Source: Acetobacterium wieringae
GTDB lineage: Bacteria; Bacillota; Clostridia; Eubacteriales; Eubacteriaceae
Direction of reading: 5' to 3'
NCBI RefSeq assembly: GCF_026646375.1
Contig: NZ_JAIPPU010000023.1
Location: 1-42,926, forward strand
Length of the DNA: 42,926 nt
Every line of letters starts with the position of its first letter. Position 1 is the stretch's first letter. The notes under the pieces are model-generated. The model worked only from the letters and a program-made list of their open reading frames with translations, had not been told where the DNA came from and did no database searches. This document shows positions 35,078 to 42,926 of the stretch, in pieces. Made by a program: the position numbers and the translations under genes.

Positions 35078-36463
35078 ATGATGAATAATGACCGTTTTGG
35101 AAAAAAATATGGAAATCGTGCGATTCAATTTTTTTTGGAATCCCGAAAAACAAATTTGATTCTCTTTTGGGTAATAGTAGCAGTTACATTTGCTTACATG
35201 GTGTTTTTAAACAGTAAGACCCCTTTAATTGCCGATGATTTTGTCTATACCTTTATTTTTGGCACCTCAACGCCAGTAATGAGTTTTGGGGATATCGTGA
35301 CCTCGCAGATTTCCTATTACATGACCTGGGGAGGGCGGGTTGTGGCTGAAACATTGACGCAGATTTTCATGTTTTTAGGAAAAGATGTTTTTAATGTGGC
35401 CAATAGCCTCTGCTATATCGTCTTTTGTCTGGCGGTTTATTTTTTGGCAATGGGGCGCAAAATCCGCTTTGAATTACTGTTATTAACGACAATCTTAGTC
35501 TGGTTTTTTATCCCAATGTTTGGTCAGACGGTGATGTGGTTAACCGGATCCTGTAATTATTTATGGTGTGGTACCATTATACTACTGGCGCTTTTGCCAT
35601 TCCGGCTGTATGAAGAAAAACAGACCAAGCTGTTAAACAGTGTCTGGTTTGCCCTGTTGATGATTCCTTTATTCTTTACCAGCGGGATTACCAACGAAAA
35701 TACCGCTGGCGGGATGATTCTGATTATGCTGCTTTACTGCGGCGTTAACATTAAACGTAAAATACGAATTCCTGCATTTGCGTATACCGGGTTAGTGTTT
35801 TCGATCGCTGGCTTTTTATGTATGCTTTTTGCACCAGGAAACAGTTTGCGGGTGGCAAATGAATCGGCCGTTGCCGAAGTTACCATGATGGTCGGATCAA
35901 ACCCGATTATCACCCGGCTTTCATATTTCGCCTATAATCTTTATGCGCTGATGCCGCTGGTGATTTTAGCGGCGATTGCTTTTGTCATGTTAAGAAGTGA
36001 AAAAGATCGAAACGAATGGGTTAATTTTGGGATTTTTACTGTGGCAGCAGCGGCGGCTATGTTTGTGATGCTGGCACCACCTAAATTTCCGCCTCGGGCG
36101 ATGTTTGGATTGGCGGCATTTCTGATTATTGCTGTGGTATATGCGTTTGGGCAGCTCAAATTGACCGAAGAACGGATCAGAAAATTTGTAATCATTCCTG
36201 GTTTGACGGTGCTGTTATTCTATATTATGTCCTGGGGTTACGTGGGTATTGATGCCATCACAGTGAGTAAACAGTATGTTGCTCGGGTTCAAATCATTGA
36301 GACACACCAAAACGAAGCTCTGATTCAGGTGCCGGAAATTGTACCGCTGTCCAGCCACAACGGAATGTACGGTTTAAAGGATGTCCAATTAGATCCCAAT
36401 CATTGGGTTAATCGTGCTCTGGCTGATTATTTTGGCGTTCCCAATATCGTGCGCCAGCCATAA
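35078..36463 (+). CDS. polytopic membrane protein, DUF6056-like
   Basis: Protein of 461 residues with about 11 hydrophobic helices. The first outer loop has PLIADDFVYTF, then YYMTWGGRVVAE and later VMWLTGSCNYLWCGTI and FFTSGITNENTAGG, a set I associate with the DUF6056 family of unknown function. The Asp-Asp pair after the first helix is where GT-C enzymes hold catalytic acids, so it may be another extracytoplasmic glycosyltransferase. A GAAGGTAGTG ribosome site precedes the ATG. It is the last gene before a strong bidirectional terminator. Confidence 0.78.
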   Translation: MMNNDRFGKKYGNRAIQFFLESRKTNLILFWVIVAVTFAYMVFLNSKTPLIADDFVYTFIFGTSTPVMSFGDIVTSQISYYMTWGGRVVAETLTQIFMFLGKDVFNVANSLCYIVFCLAVYFLAMGRKIRFELLLLTTILVWFFIPMFGQTVMWLTGSCNYLWCGTIILLALLPFRLYEEKQTKLLNSVWFALLMIPLFFTSGITNENTAGGMILIMLLYCGVNIKRKIRIPAFAYTGLVFSIAGFLCMLFAPGNSLRVANESAVAEVTMMVGSNPIITRLSYFAYNLYALMPLVILAAIAFVMLRSEKDRNEWVNFGIFTVAAAAAMFVMLAPPKFPPRAMFGLAAFLIIAVVYAFGQLKLTEERIRKFVIIPGLTVLLFYIMSWGYVGIDAITVSKQYVARVQIIETHQNEALIQVPEIVPLSSHNGMYGLKDVQLDPNHWVNRALADYFGVPNIVRQP

Positions 36464-36523
36464 ACGGGAACAAATCGATGATAATGCACTGTTGACCTTT
36501 TAAAAACAAGCGCATCAAAAATA

Positions 36524-36562
36524 AAAGCCACCTGTTGTCAAGGAAGGACAGCAGGTGGCTTT
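36524..36562. terminator. bidirectional terminator between the DUF6056-like and LCP genes
   Basis: AAAGCCACCTG (36524-36534) pairs with CAGGTGGCTTT (36552-36562), and TGTC/GACA extends the stem inward. It lies between converging genes, 61 bases after one stop and 19 bases from the other. Confidence 0.85.
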
Positions 36563-36580
36563 ATGATTCTAATAGGAGAG

Positions 36581-37918
36581 TTATTCTATATCAGATCCGG
36601 ATGTGTTCGAAGTGCCTTTGACAGTCGCTTTGATCTCATCGCTAATCTCCAAGGCAGTATCTGAAGGGGTATAGTCGGTTTCGTAGACAAATTGATAAAA
36701 GGCTTCAATGTTTTCGGCTAAAGTGTCGGGAATAACATAGGAGACCCCATCCAGCATATCCAGAGAAATCAGTTCGTCGGTGGGGAAACGACTTTGCTCG
36801 ATATCTTTTGAAGGCATTAAAGCCAGATTGGCTCCATATTTGAACATCTCGAGGGTGCTCAAGGAAGTTTCCACATAGGGTAAGGTCGCCATTAGCAGAT
36901 TATATTGTTCTTTAAGATCCAGATCAAGTGCTTTTGACAAGACCTGTTCAAAAACAACCCGTTGTCGCAAGGTTCGATCAAAGTCGCCATCGCCGACATA
37001 CCGAACCCGACAGTAGGCCAGGGCTTGGGATCCATCAACGGTTTGGGATCCAGTTTCTTCCAAAAATGGAGAACCGGTACCAACTTTTTCATTGACATCC
37101 ATCAGATATTCATTAACCCATTCAAGCTCTTCGTCGGTTTCAATATCGATGGTGACTCCACCGACGGCGTTGACCATCGAAACCATGGCGTTAAAATCAA
37201 TGGTGACATAATCGGTAATGGTCGTATCAAAATTCTGATTGATCGTCTTGAGGGCTAAATCTGGACCGCCATAGGCGTAGGCGGCATTTAGCTTATCAAA
37301 TTCGTATTTTTTATCGATATAAACATAGGTATCGCGCATCAGCGAGGCCACCTTGACCTTGCTATGTTCATAATCGGCAGTTGCTATCATGATGGTGTCC
37401 GTTCGATCACCTTCGACATCATCGCGACCATCGACGCCGAAAACGGCAACATTAACAATTTTATGCTGTTTGGCAAAGTTAGCGGCTTCACTGCTGATTC
37501 CATACTTGCTTAAATTTCCTTTTAGGTCGTTGGTGACATTCCCTAAGAAAAAAGCGTTAACAGCAAAAGCGGTGGCCATCAGAAAAATAATGATCAGCAA
37601 AATGGTGCGGGAAAATTTTTTCAGAAAGCCATTGGATTTTTTCTTTTTTTTTGGTAATGGATCAGGTAAAATTACCGGTTTTGTTTTTGACTGCGGCTTT
37701 GATTTTTGTTTCGACTTTGTTTCTGATTTAATGGTCTTAAGGGGACGCGTATCAGGCCTTAGAGTCTTGTTGGATGTCTTTTTTGAGCCTGGATTTCGTC
37801 TGTTTTCAATCACACTCTTTTTTTTATTGTTCAAATTGTTACCTCGTTGGGAAATCATTCTGTTTGCAGATCGTTCTAAACGCATAGGCGCGCCGTAATA
37901 TGCAAGGCGTTTTCCCAT
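36581..37918 (-). CDS. LytR-CpsA-Psr family glycopolymer transferase, second copy
   Basis: Paralogue of the LCP protein at 9951-11462, up to 445 residues. The cytoplasmic N-terminus is about 105 residues and very rich in Lys and Arg, followed by one membrane helix (about 105-127) and an LCP domain with FGVDGRDDVEGDRTDTIMI, SLMRD and CRVRYVGDGDFDRTLRQR. The tail is short but shares the segment YTPSxxxxEISDEI with the other copy. Two starts compete: the ATG at 37918, with a weak ribosome site, and a TTG at 37834 (417 residues), which has GAGGT at good spacing. TTG starts are common in this window. A strong promoter lies upstream. Likely role: attaching the exported glycan to the wall. Confidence 0.9.
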   Translation of the reverse strand: MGKRLAYYGAPMRLERSANRMISQRGNNLNNKKKSVIENRRNPGSKKTSNKTLRPDTRPLKTIKSETKSKQKSKPQSKTKPVILPDPLPKKKKKSNGFLKKFSRTILLIIIFLMATAFAVNAFFLGNVTNDLKGNLSKYGISSEAANFAKQHKIVNVAVFGVDGRDDVEGDRTDTIMIATADYEHSKVKVASLMRDTYVYIDKKYEFDKLNAAYAYGGPDLALKTINQNFDTTITDYVTIDFNAMVSMVNAVGGVTIDIETDEELEWVNEYLMDVNEKVGTGSPFLEETGSQTVDGSQALAYCRVRYVGDGDFDRTLRQRVVFEQVLSKALDLDLKEQYNLLMATLPYVETSLSTLEMFKYGANLALMPSKDIEQSRFPTDELISLDMLDGVSYVIPDTLAENIEAFYQFVYETDYTPSDTALEISDEIKATVKGTSNTSGSDIE

Positions 37919-37971
37919 CTTTTATTTAAAAATAAATTCTGATTATGCCGATTTACGACTACTGGTAGGCT

Positions 37972-38000
37972 ATTATATCATAAATGTAAATATTTGTAAA
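37972..38000 (-). promoter_or_regulatory. promoter of the second LCP gene
   Basis: Read on the minus strand, TTTACA (37995-38000), a 17-base spacer and TATAAT (37972-37977) form one of the best promoters in the window. The predicted leader to the ATG at 37918 is about 45 bases. Confidence 0.8.
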
Positions 38001-38041
38001 AATAATATAAATAGAAAAAGTTAACAACCATTAAATCTTAT

Positions 38042-38070
38042 TATACATTTTAGGAAAACTTTGTTATAAT
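38042..38070 (+). promoter_or_regulatory. extended -10 promoter of the coiled-coil/membrane gene pair
   Basis: TATACA (38042-38047), 17 bases and TGTTATAAT (TATAAT 38065-38070) lie about 40 bases before the next start. It is divergent from the LCP promoter in an AT-rich gap of about 190 bases. Confidence 0.75.
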
Positions 38071-38110
38071 AGATGCAAAGATTGATAGCGAATATAGGAG
38101 TAGGTTTAAT

Positions 38111-38680
38111 ATGGCAAACGAACAGGAACTCAATGAAAAGAATGAGTACTTTGAATATGTAGAATCGCGCATTGAAAATTTAGAAAAACTGATTTTAAAA
38201 AAAGATGAAGAATTAAAATCACTCATCCTCAAAACGGTTCAAAATGGCCCATCACAACCAGAGAAAAGGGGGGGTGGGGCTACCGCTCTGCGTCCAGAAT
38301 CCACCCATTTCGAGCGGGTCTTCGATGATTTGAAGGAAGAAGAATCCCGGTTTTTGAGAAGTGAAGGCGAAATTCCCAATTATAAAGCCGATGAGTTGAA
38401 TATCCAGCTGGCCAATATTGAAAAACGGGAAAAAATGGTTCAGGACATGCTGGATTCATTAGGGTCAGCTCTGGCTATTTTGAAAAAACGACACGAAGAA
38501 GTGAATCGAAAAGAAGAGACACTCAATCGTGAATATCAAAAGCTTCAGGAAATTGAAGCTTTGTATCGCAGCACGGAAGGTTTGGATGCTCTGACGTCGA
38601 CCTTTGGAAAAGTTACGATTGATAAAGGGAGTTCACGAGAAAACGATGGAACAACCTTTAAAAATGACAGCAAGGAGTGA
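38111..38680 (+). CDS. cytoplasmic coiled-coil protein of unknown function
   Basis: Protein of 189 residues with no signal peptide or membrane helix. Two coiled-coil stretches (about 5-45 and 90-155) are separated by a Gly/Pro-rich linker (GPSQPEKRGGGATALRPES). The composition is strongly charged, rich in Glu and Lys. I recognise no family. TAGGAGTAGG precedes the ATG. It ends four bases before the start of a membrane protein that also has a coiled-coil tail, so the two may interact at the membrane. Confidence 0.8.
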   Translation: MANEQELNEKNEYFEYVESRIENLEKLILKKDEELKSLILKTVQNGPSQPEKRGGGATALRPESTHFERVFDDLKEEESRFLRSEGEIPNYKADELNIQLANIEKREKMVQDMLDSLGSALAILKKRHEEVNRKEETLNREYQKLQEIEALYRSTEGLDALTSTFGKVTIDKGSSRENDGTTFKNDSKE

Positions 38681-38684
38681 TTTG

Positions 38685-40265
38685 ATGAAATTAAGTTTTG
38701 GTAAGTGCTGGGGTTTGTTAATTTTTGATATCATTGGCTTAGCAATCGCTGGTTATGCGTTTTTATTGGGTTATCAGGTTTTAATGACACTTGAAAATGC
38801 CAATGCTTATATTATTCTGATGGGTTTCTTTGTAGGGATCAAGACCATTGTGCTGGCTTTGTACGATTTAAACAGAAACTTATTACGAAAGAACATTCCC
38901 TTCATCGGGGGCGGGATTACGATTCTCGGTAACGGAATTATTTTTGCGATGTGCTTTTTTCTCATTCCGGATGTACCGACAACATTTTTTATTGGTTTGG
39001 CAGTAGCAGACTTCTTAATGATAACCCTGTGTCATCTGTTATGGTGGGTTCTGATTGGTAAGGATGATGATTATACCCGTGAACAGAGCGTTTCTTCAGA
39101 CGAAGCACGAATGCCGAAAAAAGAAAAAAAGATGACGACAAAAAAAGACCGGAATAATGATCAAAAACGGGAACCGGTAAAAATGGATAAAAATTCAGGG
39201 AAAAAAGTGAAAAGCGAGAAAAAAACCTGGTTATCCCGAAATGATGAAGAAGAGTCAGAGTATGACAGCATTTTTACCAGTTTGCTGGAAAATGAAAAAA
39301 GAGGTCAGCAACGCTATGTGGAGTCCCCCAGAGCCGATGTGCCGAGGGCTGTTGCAGAAGAAAAACGTTACCAGACCAGTGATTTTCTTAATGAAATCAA
39401 AGAAAATTTAAAAAAAGAAAACAAGCCACCATTAAGTCAAACTGAGGCTCAGGGTGGAACCGCAAAAAAAACAGCAAACCCGGAAAAAAACCAATCGTTA
39501 CAGAGTATACCTGTAGGCTTATCACCAATGGAATCAGACCGGAAAAAAGCAGTGGGGATGGAGACAAACTCACTCATGAGTAATCAAGCGCCGGAAGCGA
39601 CCATGATATTACCAACTCAGAAGCCTTTTATCGCAGATACGATTCCTCAAAATAGCAGTGCGGAGCTGTTTGGTGATTTGCCAACCGTTAAAGAAAAAAA
39701 ATCTGATTTTCAAAAAATGGCGGTTAATCATTTAGGATCAGCAGGAATTAGAACAACAGAAGTAGATGATAACGAAGAGGGTTTTCTTTCCATTGAACGG
39801 CGACTGGGCTATTTGTTTCACGAGATCGAAAAATCAATGAAGGAAACCCAGTATCTCCAGGGGGCTATCAGTGATTTTCAGAAGGAAGTGGAGAACTATG
39901 AACCCATTGCGGGGGATGAAAAAATCGTAGCCGCCGGCAATCTGATCCGTGAAAAGTTAAAAATGATTATTGATAAACAATTCGTTGTTGATGAGGTTCT
40001 CGACGATCTAATTCGGCTATCTAAACTGATTAATAAACGGATCAATGATCTGGACATCATCGAAGCGGGATTGAACCAGCGCAAGATTGCATTGGATCAA
40101 AAAGATTTGCTTTTGGTCGAAGCCCGAAACCGAACCCCAGTGGAGAATGAAGTTGAAATTCTCCCAGAAGAAGTGGTGCTGGAAAATTTGGATGCCGAAT
40201 TTATCGTAGCAGAAGGGGACTACGAGTCGATCCGCAAATACCTGACTGAGAATCCGGAAGAATAG
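38685..40265 (+). CDS. four-helix membrane protein with long cytoplasmic coiled-coil tail, unknown
   Basis: Protein of 526 residues. The N-terminal ~125 residues hold four hydrophobic helices. Residues 130-370 are low-complexity and highly charged, rich in Lys, Glu, Asn and Pro, probably disordered and cytoplasmic. Residues about 390-490 form helices of coiled-coil type (RRLGYLFHEIEKSMKETQYL onward), and the end is acidic. No family is recognised; the layout recalls membrane scaffolds of division or envelope assembly, but nothing in sequence proves this. The ATG at 38685 has AAGGAG nine bases upstream; a longer frame opening at 38604 would overlap the upstream gene and lacks a ribosome site. 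Confidence 0.78.
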   Translation: MKLSFGKCWGLLIFDIIGLAIAGYAFLLGYQVLMTLENANAYIILMGFFVGIKTIVLALYDLNRNLLRKNIPFIGGGITILGNGIIFAMCFFLIPDVPTTFFIGLAVADFLMITLCHLLWWVLIGKDDDYTREQSVSSDEARMPKKEKKMTTKKDRNNDQKREPVKMDKNSGKKVKSEKKTWLSRNDEEESEYDSIFTSLLENEKRGQQRYVESPRADVPRAVAEEKRYQTSDFLNEIKENLKKENKPPLSQTEAQGGTAKKTANPEKNQSLQSIPVGLSPMESDRKKAVGMETNSLMSNQAPEATMILPTQKPFIADTIPQNSSAELFGDLPTVKEKKSDFQKMAVNHLGSAGIRTTEVDDNEEGFLSIERRLGYLFHEIEKSMKETQYLQGAISDFQKEVENYEPIAGDEKIVAAGNLIREKLKMIIDKQFVVDEVLDDLIRLSKLINKRINDLDIIEAGLNQRKIALDQKDLLLVEARNRTPVENEVEILPEEVVLENLDAEFIVAEGDYESIRKYLTENPEE

Positions 40266-40312
40266 ACGAAACGTAGTGAATTGACATAGACAACGACCGG
40301 TTTACAGGAAGG

Positions 40313-40337
40313 CTGTGTACGAGATTGGCGTACACAG
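40313..40337 (+). other. strong hairpin in the gap before the amino acid transporter
   Basis: CTGTGTAC (40313-40320) and GTACACAG (40330-40337), extended by one G-C pair, form a nine-base stem with a seven-base loop. It is not followed by T residues. It precedes a separate terminator by about 40 bases; the two together could be an RNA element or the 3' end of the upstream message. Confidence 0.55.
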
Positions 40338-40379
40338 TTAGATAAGTAGTCGAACTGTAATAGGTTATTATGAACATAT

Positions 40380-40412
40380 TAAACCATCCTTTACTGCAAT
40401 CGATGGTTTTTT
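40380..40412 (+). terminator. terminator upstream of the amino acid ABC transporter
   Basis: AAACCATC (40380-40387) and GATGGTTT (40401-40408) form an eight-base stem followed by a long T-run. It ends transcription from the gene pair upstream, or acts as an attenuator if a promoter lies within 40266-40380. Confidence 0.82.
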
Positions 40413-40414
40413 TT

Positions 40415-40443
40415 ATTGCGAATTTTTTATAAAAATGATATAC
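40415..40443 (+). promoter_or_regulatory. promoter of the amino acid ABC transporter operon
   Basis: TTGCGA (40415-40420), 17 bases and TATACT (40438-40443) lie directly after the terminator. This gives a leader of about 65 bases before the binding-protein start. Confidence 0.65.
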
Positions 40444-40514
40444 TGCTACCTGTATGAAAGTGGGTGTATTGGCTAAAGATGCACCAAAACTTATTATTAT
40501 TAGGAGGAAAAGAA

Positions 40515-41285
40515 ATGAAAAGAATCGCAAAGCTTGGTGTTTTGGTAATGGTAGCGGCAATGGTATTCTCATTGGCTGCTTGTTCCAGTGGAACAAAAAC
40601 TGGCAGCGATACAAAGAAATATGTAATCGCTACAGACACAACCTTCAAACCATTTGAGTATGAAAATGAAAAGGGTGAACGGGTCGGAATTGATATCGAT
40701 CTTTTAGCAGCGATTGCTGAAGATCAGGGTTTCGAATATGAATTAAAGGCAGTCGGGTTTGATGCTGCTTTGGGGGAAGTATCGACTGGTCAATCGGATG
40801 GGATGATTGCTGGTATGAGTATTACGGATGAACGGAAAAAAACGTTTGATTTTTCCGAGCCTTACTTTGACTCAGGTGTTGTGATGGCAGTAGCTGCTTC
40901 AAATGACACAATTAAGTCTTATGCAGATTTAAAAGGTCAAAAAGTAGCGGTTAAAACAGGAACTGAAGGGGCAACCTTTGCTGAGTCAATCAAAGATCAG
41001 TATGGATTTACAACTGTTTCTTTCCCGGATTCTGCCAACATGTATGAAGATGTAAAAGCCGGAAATTCAGTCGCTTTATTTGAAGACTACCCAGTCGTTG
41101 GTGATGCGATTGCCAGTGGTGTGCCACTTAAAATGGTTACTGACATGGAAAAAGGCAGTTCTTATGGCTTCGCAGTTAAAAAAGGTCAAAATCCAGAGTT
41201 GATTGAGATGTTTAATACTGGATTGGCGAATCTTAAAGCCAATGGTAAGTATCAGGAAATCCTGGACACCTATATCAAAAAATAA
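40515..41285 (+). CDS. amino acid ABC transporter substrate-binding lipoprotein
   Basis: Extracellular binding protein of the polar amino acid uptake family (SBP_bac_3), 256 residues. A lipoprotein signal ends in LAAC with Cys23 as the lipid-anchored residue. The mature part has TDTTFKPFEYENEKGERVGIDIDLL, GMSITDERKKTFDFSEPYF and VAVKTGTEGA, typical of the family. GGAGG at the right distance supports the ATG; an earlier frame opening at 40464 would put the lipobox too far inside. The substrate is not certain; glutamine, histidine/arginine or cystine-type amino acids are the usual range. Permease and ATPase genes follow. Confidence 0.93.
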   Translation: MKRIAKLGVLVMVAAMVFSLAACSSGTKTGSDTKKYVIATDTTFKPFEYENEKGERVGIDIDLLAAIAEDQGFEYELKAVGFDAALGEVSTGQSDGMIAGMSITDERKKTFDFSEPYFDSGVVMAVAASNDTIKSYADLKGQKVAVKTGTEGATFAESIKDQYGFTTVSFPDSANMYEDVKAGNSVALFEDYPVVGDAIASGVPLKMVTDMEKGSSYGFAVKKGQNPELIEMFNTGLANLKANGKYQEILDTYIKK

Positions 41286-41320
41286 TCTGTTAGAAAAAAC
41301 TTAACACATTATCAATTTTG

Positions 41321-41357
41321 AAATCATCTGTCAGCATACACGACTGGCAGATGATTT
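41321..41357 (+). other. 14-base-pair hairpin between binding protein and permease genes
   Basis: AAATCATCTGTCAG (41321-41334) pairs with CTGGCAGATGATTT (41344-41357), one pair being G-U. The sequence after it (CTCTAAG) is not T-rich. Such a hairpin may protect the upstream message and lower permease expression relative to the binding protein. Confidence 0.65.
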
Positions 41358-41446
41358 CTCTAAGTTATCTAAAAGTGTTTACTTGCGTGACTTCTTGCGT
41401 GTGAGTAAAGACTGTTGGACAACTCAAACTATTGAAGGAGGTTGAC

Positions 41447-42112
41447 GTGAGTATTCCAGAATTAATTGTACAATATTGGCCCCGTCTGTTGGCAGGATTG
41501 GTATTAACGGTTGAAATAACAATTGTTTCGCTTTTTTTTGCAGGTATTTTAGGCCTTGTTTTTGGACTCTTGTCGGTATCAAAGAAAAAGGGTTTAAGAG
41601 CAATTGCTCTTGTATATGTGGATGTTGTTCGGGGAACACCATTGTTGGTACAGGCATTTTTCATCTACTTTGGGATTCCACAGGTTTTGGGGATTCAATC
41701 AGATCCAGTGATTTCTGGAATTATTACCCTTAGCTTAAACGCGGGCGGTTATCTGGCCGAAATTTTCCGTGGCGGGATTGAATCCATCAGCAGAGGGCAG
41801 ATGGAAGCTGCCCGGAGCTTGGGTTTACCCTACGGAATGGCGATGCGAAGTGTCATCTTGCCTCAGGCAGTCAAAACGATGACACCGGCACTAATTAATC
41901 AATGCATTATAACGCTTAAAGATACATCACTTCTCTCGGTTATTGGGGTGACGGAATTAACCCAGACCGGGCGACTGATTATTGCCAATAATTTCCAATC
42001 CTTCGAGGTGTGGGCGATTGTCGCGGCGATGTATTTTGTGATCATTATGATCTTATCGAAGATCTCAAAACGACTTGAAAGGAAAATGTCTTATGGGAAA
42101 AGTAAAAATTAA
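41447..42112 (+). CDS. amino acid ABC transporter permease
   Basis: Integral membrane subunit of the HisM/GlnP family, 221 residues with about five helices. The conserved cytoplasmic loop [22 protein letters not shown], which contacts the ATPase, is complete, and the early [10 protein letters not shown] motif is typical. The start is GTG with GGAGG six bases upstream. The gene overlaps the ATPase gene by 20 bases. Its 161-base upstream gap holds the hairpin described above and two TTGCGTG copies. Confidence 0.93.
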   Translation: MSIPELIVQYWPRLLAGLVLTVEITIVSLFFAGILGLVFGLLSVSKKKGLRAIALVYVDVVRGTPLLVQAFFIYFGIPQVLGIQSDPVISGIITLSLNAGGYLAEIFRGGIESISRGQMEAARSLGLPYGMAMRSVILPQAVKTMTPALINQCIITLKDTSLLSVIGVTELTQTGRLIIANNFQSFEVWAIVAAMYFVIIMILSKISKRLERKMSYGKSKN

Positions 42113-42821
42113 GAATCTCAAAAAAAGTTTTGGTGATTTAGACGTCCTGAAGGATATTAACCTGGAAGTCAAAGAACGGGAAGTGATCTGTATTATTGGT
42201 GCGTCCGGTTCGGGAAAGAGCACCTTATTGCGCTGTATCAATGCTTTGGAAGAAGCCAGTAGCGGAACCATTGAAGTCGATGGGAATGATATCACCAGAG
42301 CCGATGGTAATATCAACAAATATCGACAGGATATTGGGATGGTTTTTCAGCAATTTAATCTCTTCCCGCATATGACGGTTTTGAAAAACATTACCTTTGC
42401 ACCAGTAGCCCTTAAACTTAAAACCAAAGAAGAGGCGGAAGAAACGGCACGAAAATTATTACGAAGTGTTGATTTGGAAGAAAAAGCCAATGTTTATCCG
42501 GAACAGTTATCCGGAGGACAACAGCAACGGGTCGCGATTGCCCGGGCCTTGGCCATGAATCCGGATGTTATGCTCTTTGATGAGCCCACCTCAGCGCTGG
42601 ATCCCGAAATGGTTGGGGAAGTATTAAATGTTATGAAACAATTGGCAAAAGATGGGATGACCATGATCGTGGTTACCCATGAAATGGGCTTTGCCCGAGA
42701 GGTCGCTGACCGGGTGATCTTTATTGATGAAGGGTTTATCGTAGAGGAAGGCCCACCCAGCGAAATATTTGGGAACCCCAAGAATCAGAGAACCATTAAT
42801 TTTCTGAATAAAGTTTTGTAG
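42093..42821 (+). CDS. amino acid ABC transporter ATP-binding protein
   Basis: ATPase of the polar amino acid transporter (GlnQ/HisP type), 242 residues. Walker A is GASGSGKS (36-43), the signature [15 protein letters not shown] starts at 139, and Walker [13 protein letters not shown] has Asp163-Glu164; the switch His is in VTHEMGFA. The ATG at 42093 follows AAAGGA and lies within the end of the permease gene, so the two are translationally coupled. After the stop, 105 bases remain with no clear terminator inside the window. Confidence 0.95.
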   Translation: MGKVKIKNLKKSFGDLDVLKDINLEVKEREVICIIGASGSGKSTLLRCINALEEASSGTIEVDGNDITRADGNINKYRQDIGMVFQQFNLFPHMTVLKNITFAPVALKLKTKEEAEETARKLLRSVDLEEKANVYPEQLSGGQQQRVAIARALAMNPDVMLFDEPTSALDPEMVGEVLNVMKQLAKDGMTMIVVTHEMGFAREVADRVIFIDEGFIVEEGPPSEIFGNPKNQRTINFLNKVL

Positions 42822-42926
42822 TTCCCGGACAGTGGAAAACAGATTAACGTTAAAAAACCATCTCTTTGAGGCAATGTCATTAAGTTAAGAAATCAGAAGA
42901 GTTTTATGTTTGCAAAAGCATAAGGC

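Noticed and set aside
40266..40412. T-box or known amino acid riboswitch ahead of the importer
   Set aside because: No T-box sequence, specifier loop or recognisable riboswitch core was found, and the promoter lies after the terminator, so the hairpins are not in the importer leader unless another start exists.

Overview
The window looks like a chromosomal segment of an anaerobic, low-to-mid GC Gram-positive acetogen, most likely Acetobacterium or a close Eubacteriaceae relative. The main reasons are a sodium-type F-ATPase c subunit (ETTGIY ligand motif), the atpEFHAGDC order, frequent TTG/GTG starts behind strong Shine-Dalgarno sequences, and a typical Firmicutes cell-envelope locus. The genus is inferred from memory of protein families, not from a search.

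Layout. (1) 1-5690: end of the ATP synthase operon (C-terminus of a c subunit, then b, delta, alpha, gamma, beta, epsilon), closed by a clear terminator. (2) 5700-9900: a nucleotide-sugar operon from an extended -10 promoter: UDP-sugar dehydrogenase, UTP-glucose-1-phosphate uridylyltransferase, phosphoglucomutase. The dehydrogenase has Asp where the family has its catalytic Cys. (3) 9950-11462, minus strand: LytR-CpsA-Psr (LCP) protein with a long Ser-rich tail. (4) 11627-15325: rmlD-rmlA-rmlC-rmlB for dTDP-L-rhamnose, followed by a weak terminator. (5) 15347-19617: ABC polysaccharide exporter (permease plus ATPase with a glycan-binding C-terminal domain) and a two-domain glycosyltransferase. 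(6) 19648-24728: two independently transcribed secreted peptidoglycan hydrolases, an amidase/glucosaminidase and an M23 endopeptidase, which share nine copies of a ~100-residue Bsp-like repeat. (7) 24730-36562: two GT2 enzymes, a polyprenyl-phosphate sugar-1-phosphate transferase, then a run of polytopic membrane proteins, two polyprenyl-phosphate-type GT2 enzymes and a pair of half-size EamA/SMR-like transporters. (8) 36581-37918, minus strand: a second LCP protein. (9) 38042-40265: a two-gene operon of unknown function (coiled-coil protein plus four-helix membrane protein). (10) 40415-42821: a polar amino acid ABC importer.

Working model. Regions 2-8 form one envelope-glycan locus. Sugars are activated (pgm, galU, ugd-like, rml), assembled on undecaprenyl phosphate (sugar-1-phosphate transferase, GT2 enzymes), exported by the ABC transporter and attached to peptidoglycan by the two flanking LCP proteins. 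The second half may decorate the glycan outside the membrane: GT2 makes polyprenyl-P-sugar, the EamA pair flips it, and GT-C-like proteins transfer it. The repeat-bearing hydrolases may bind this glycan. That integrated picture is inference; the individual family calls are mostly secure.

No tRNA, rRNA, CRISPR array, insertion sequence or phage gene was seen.
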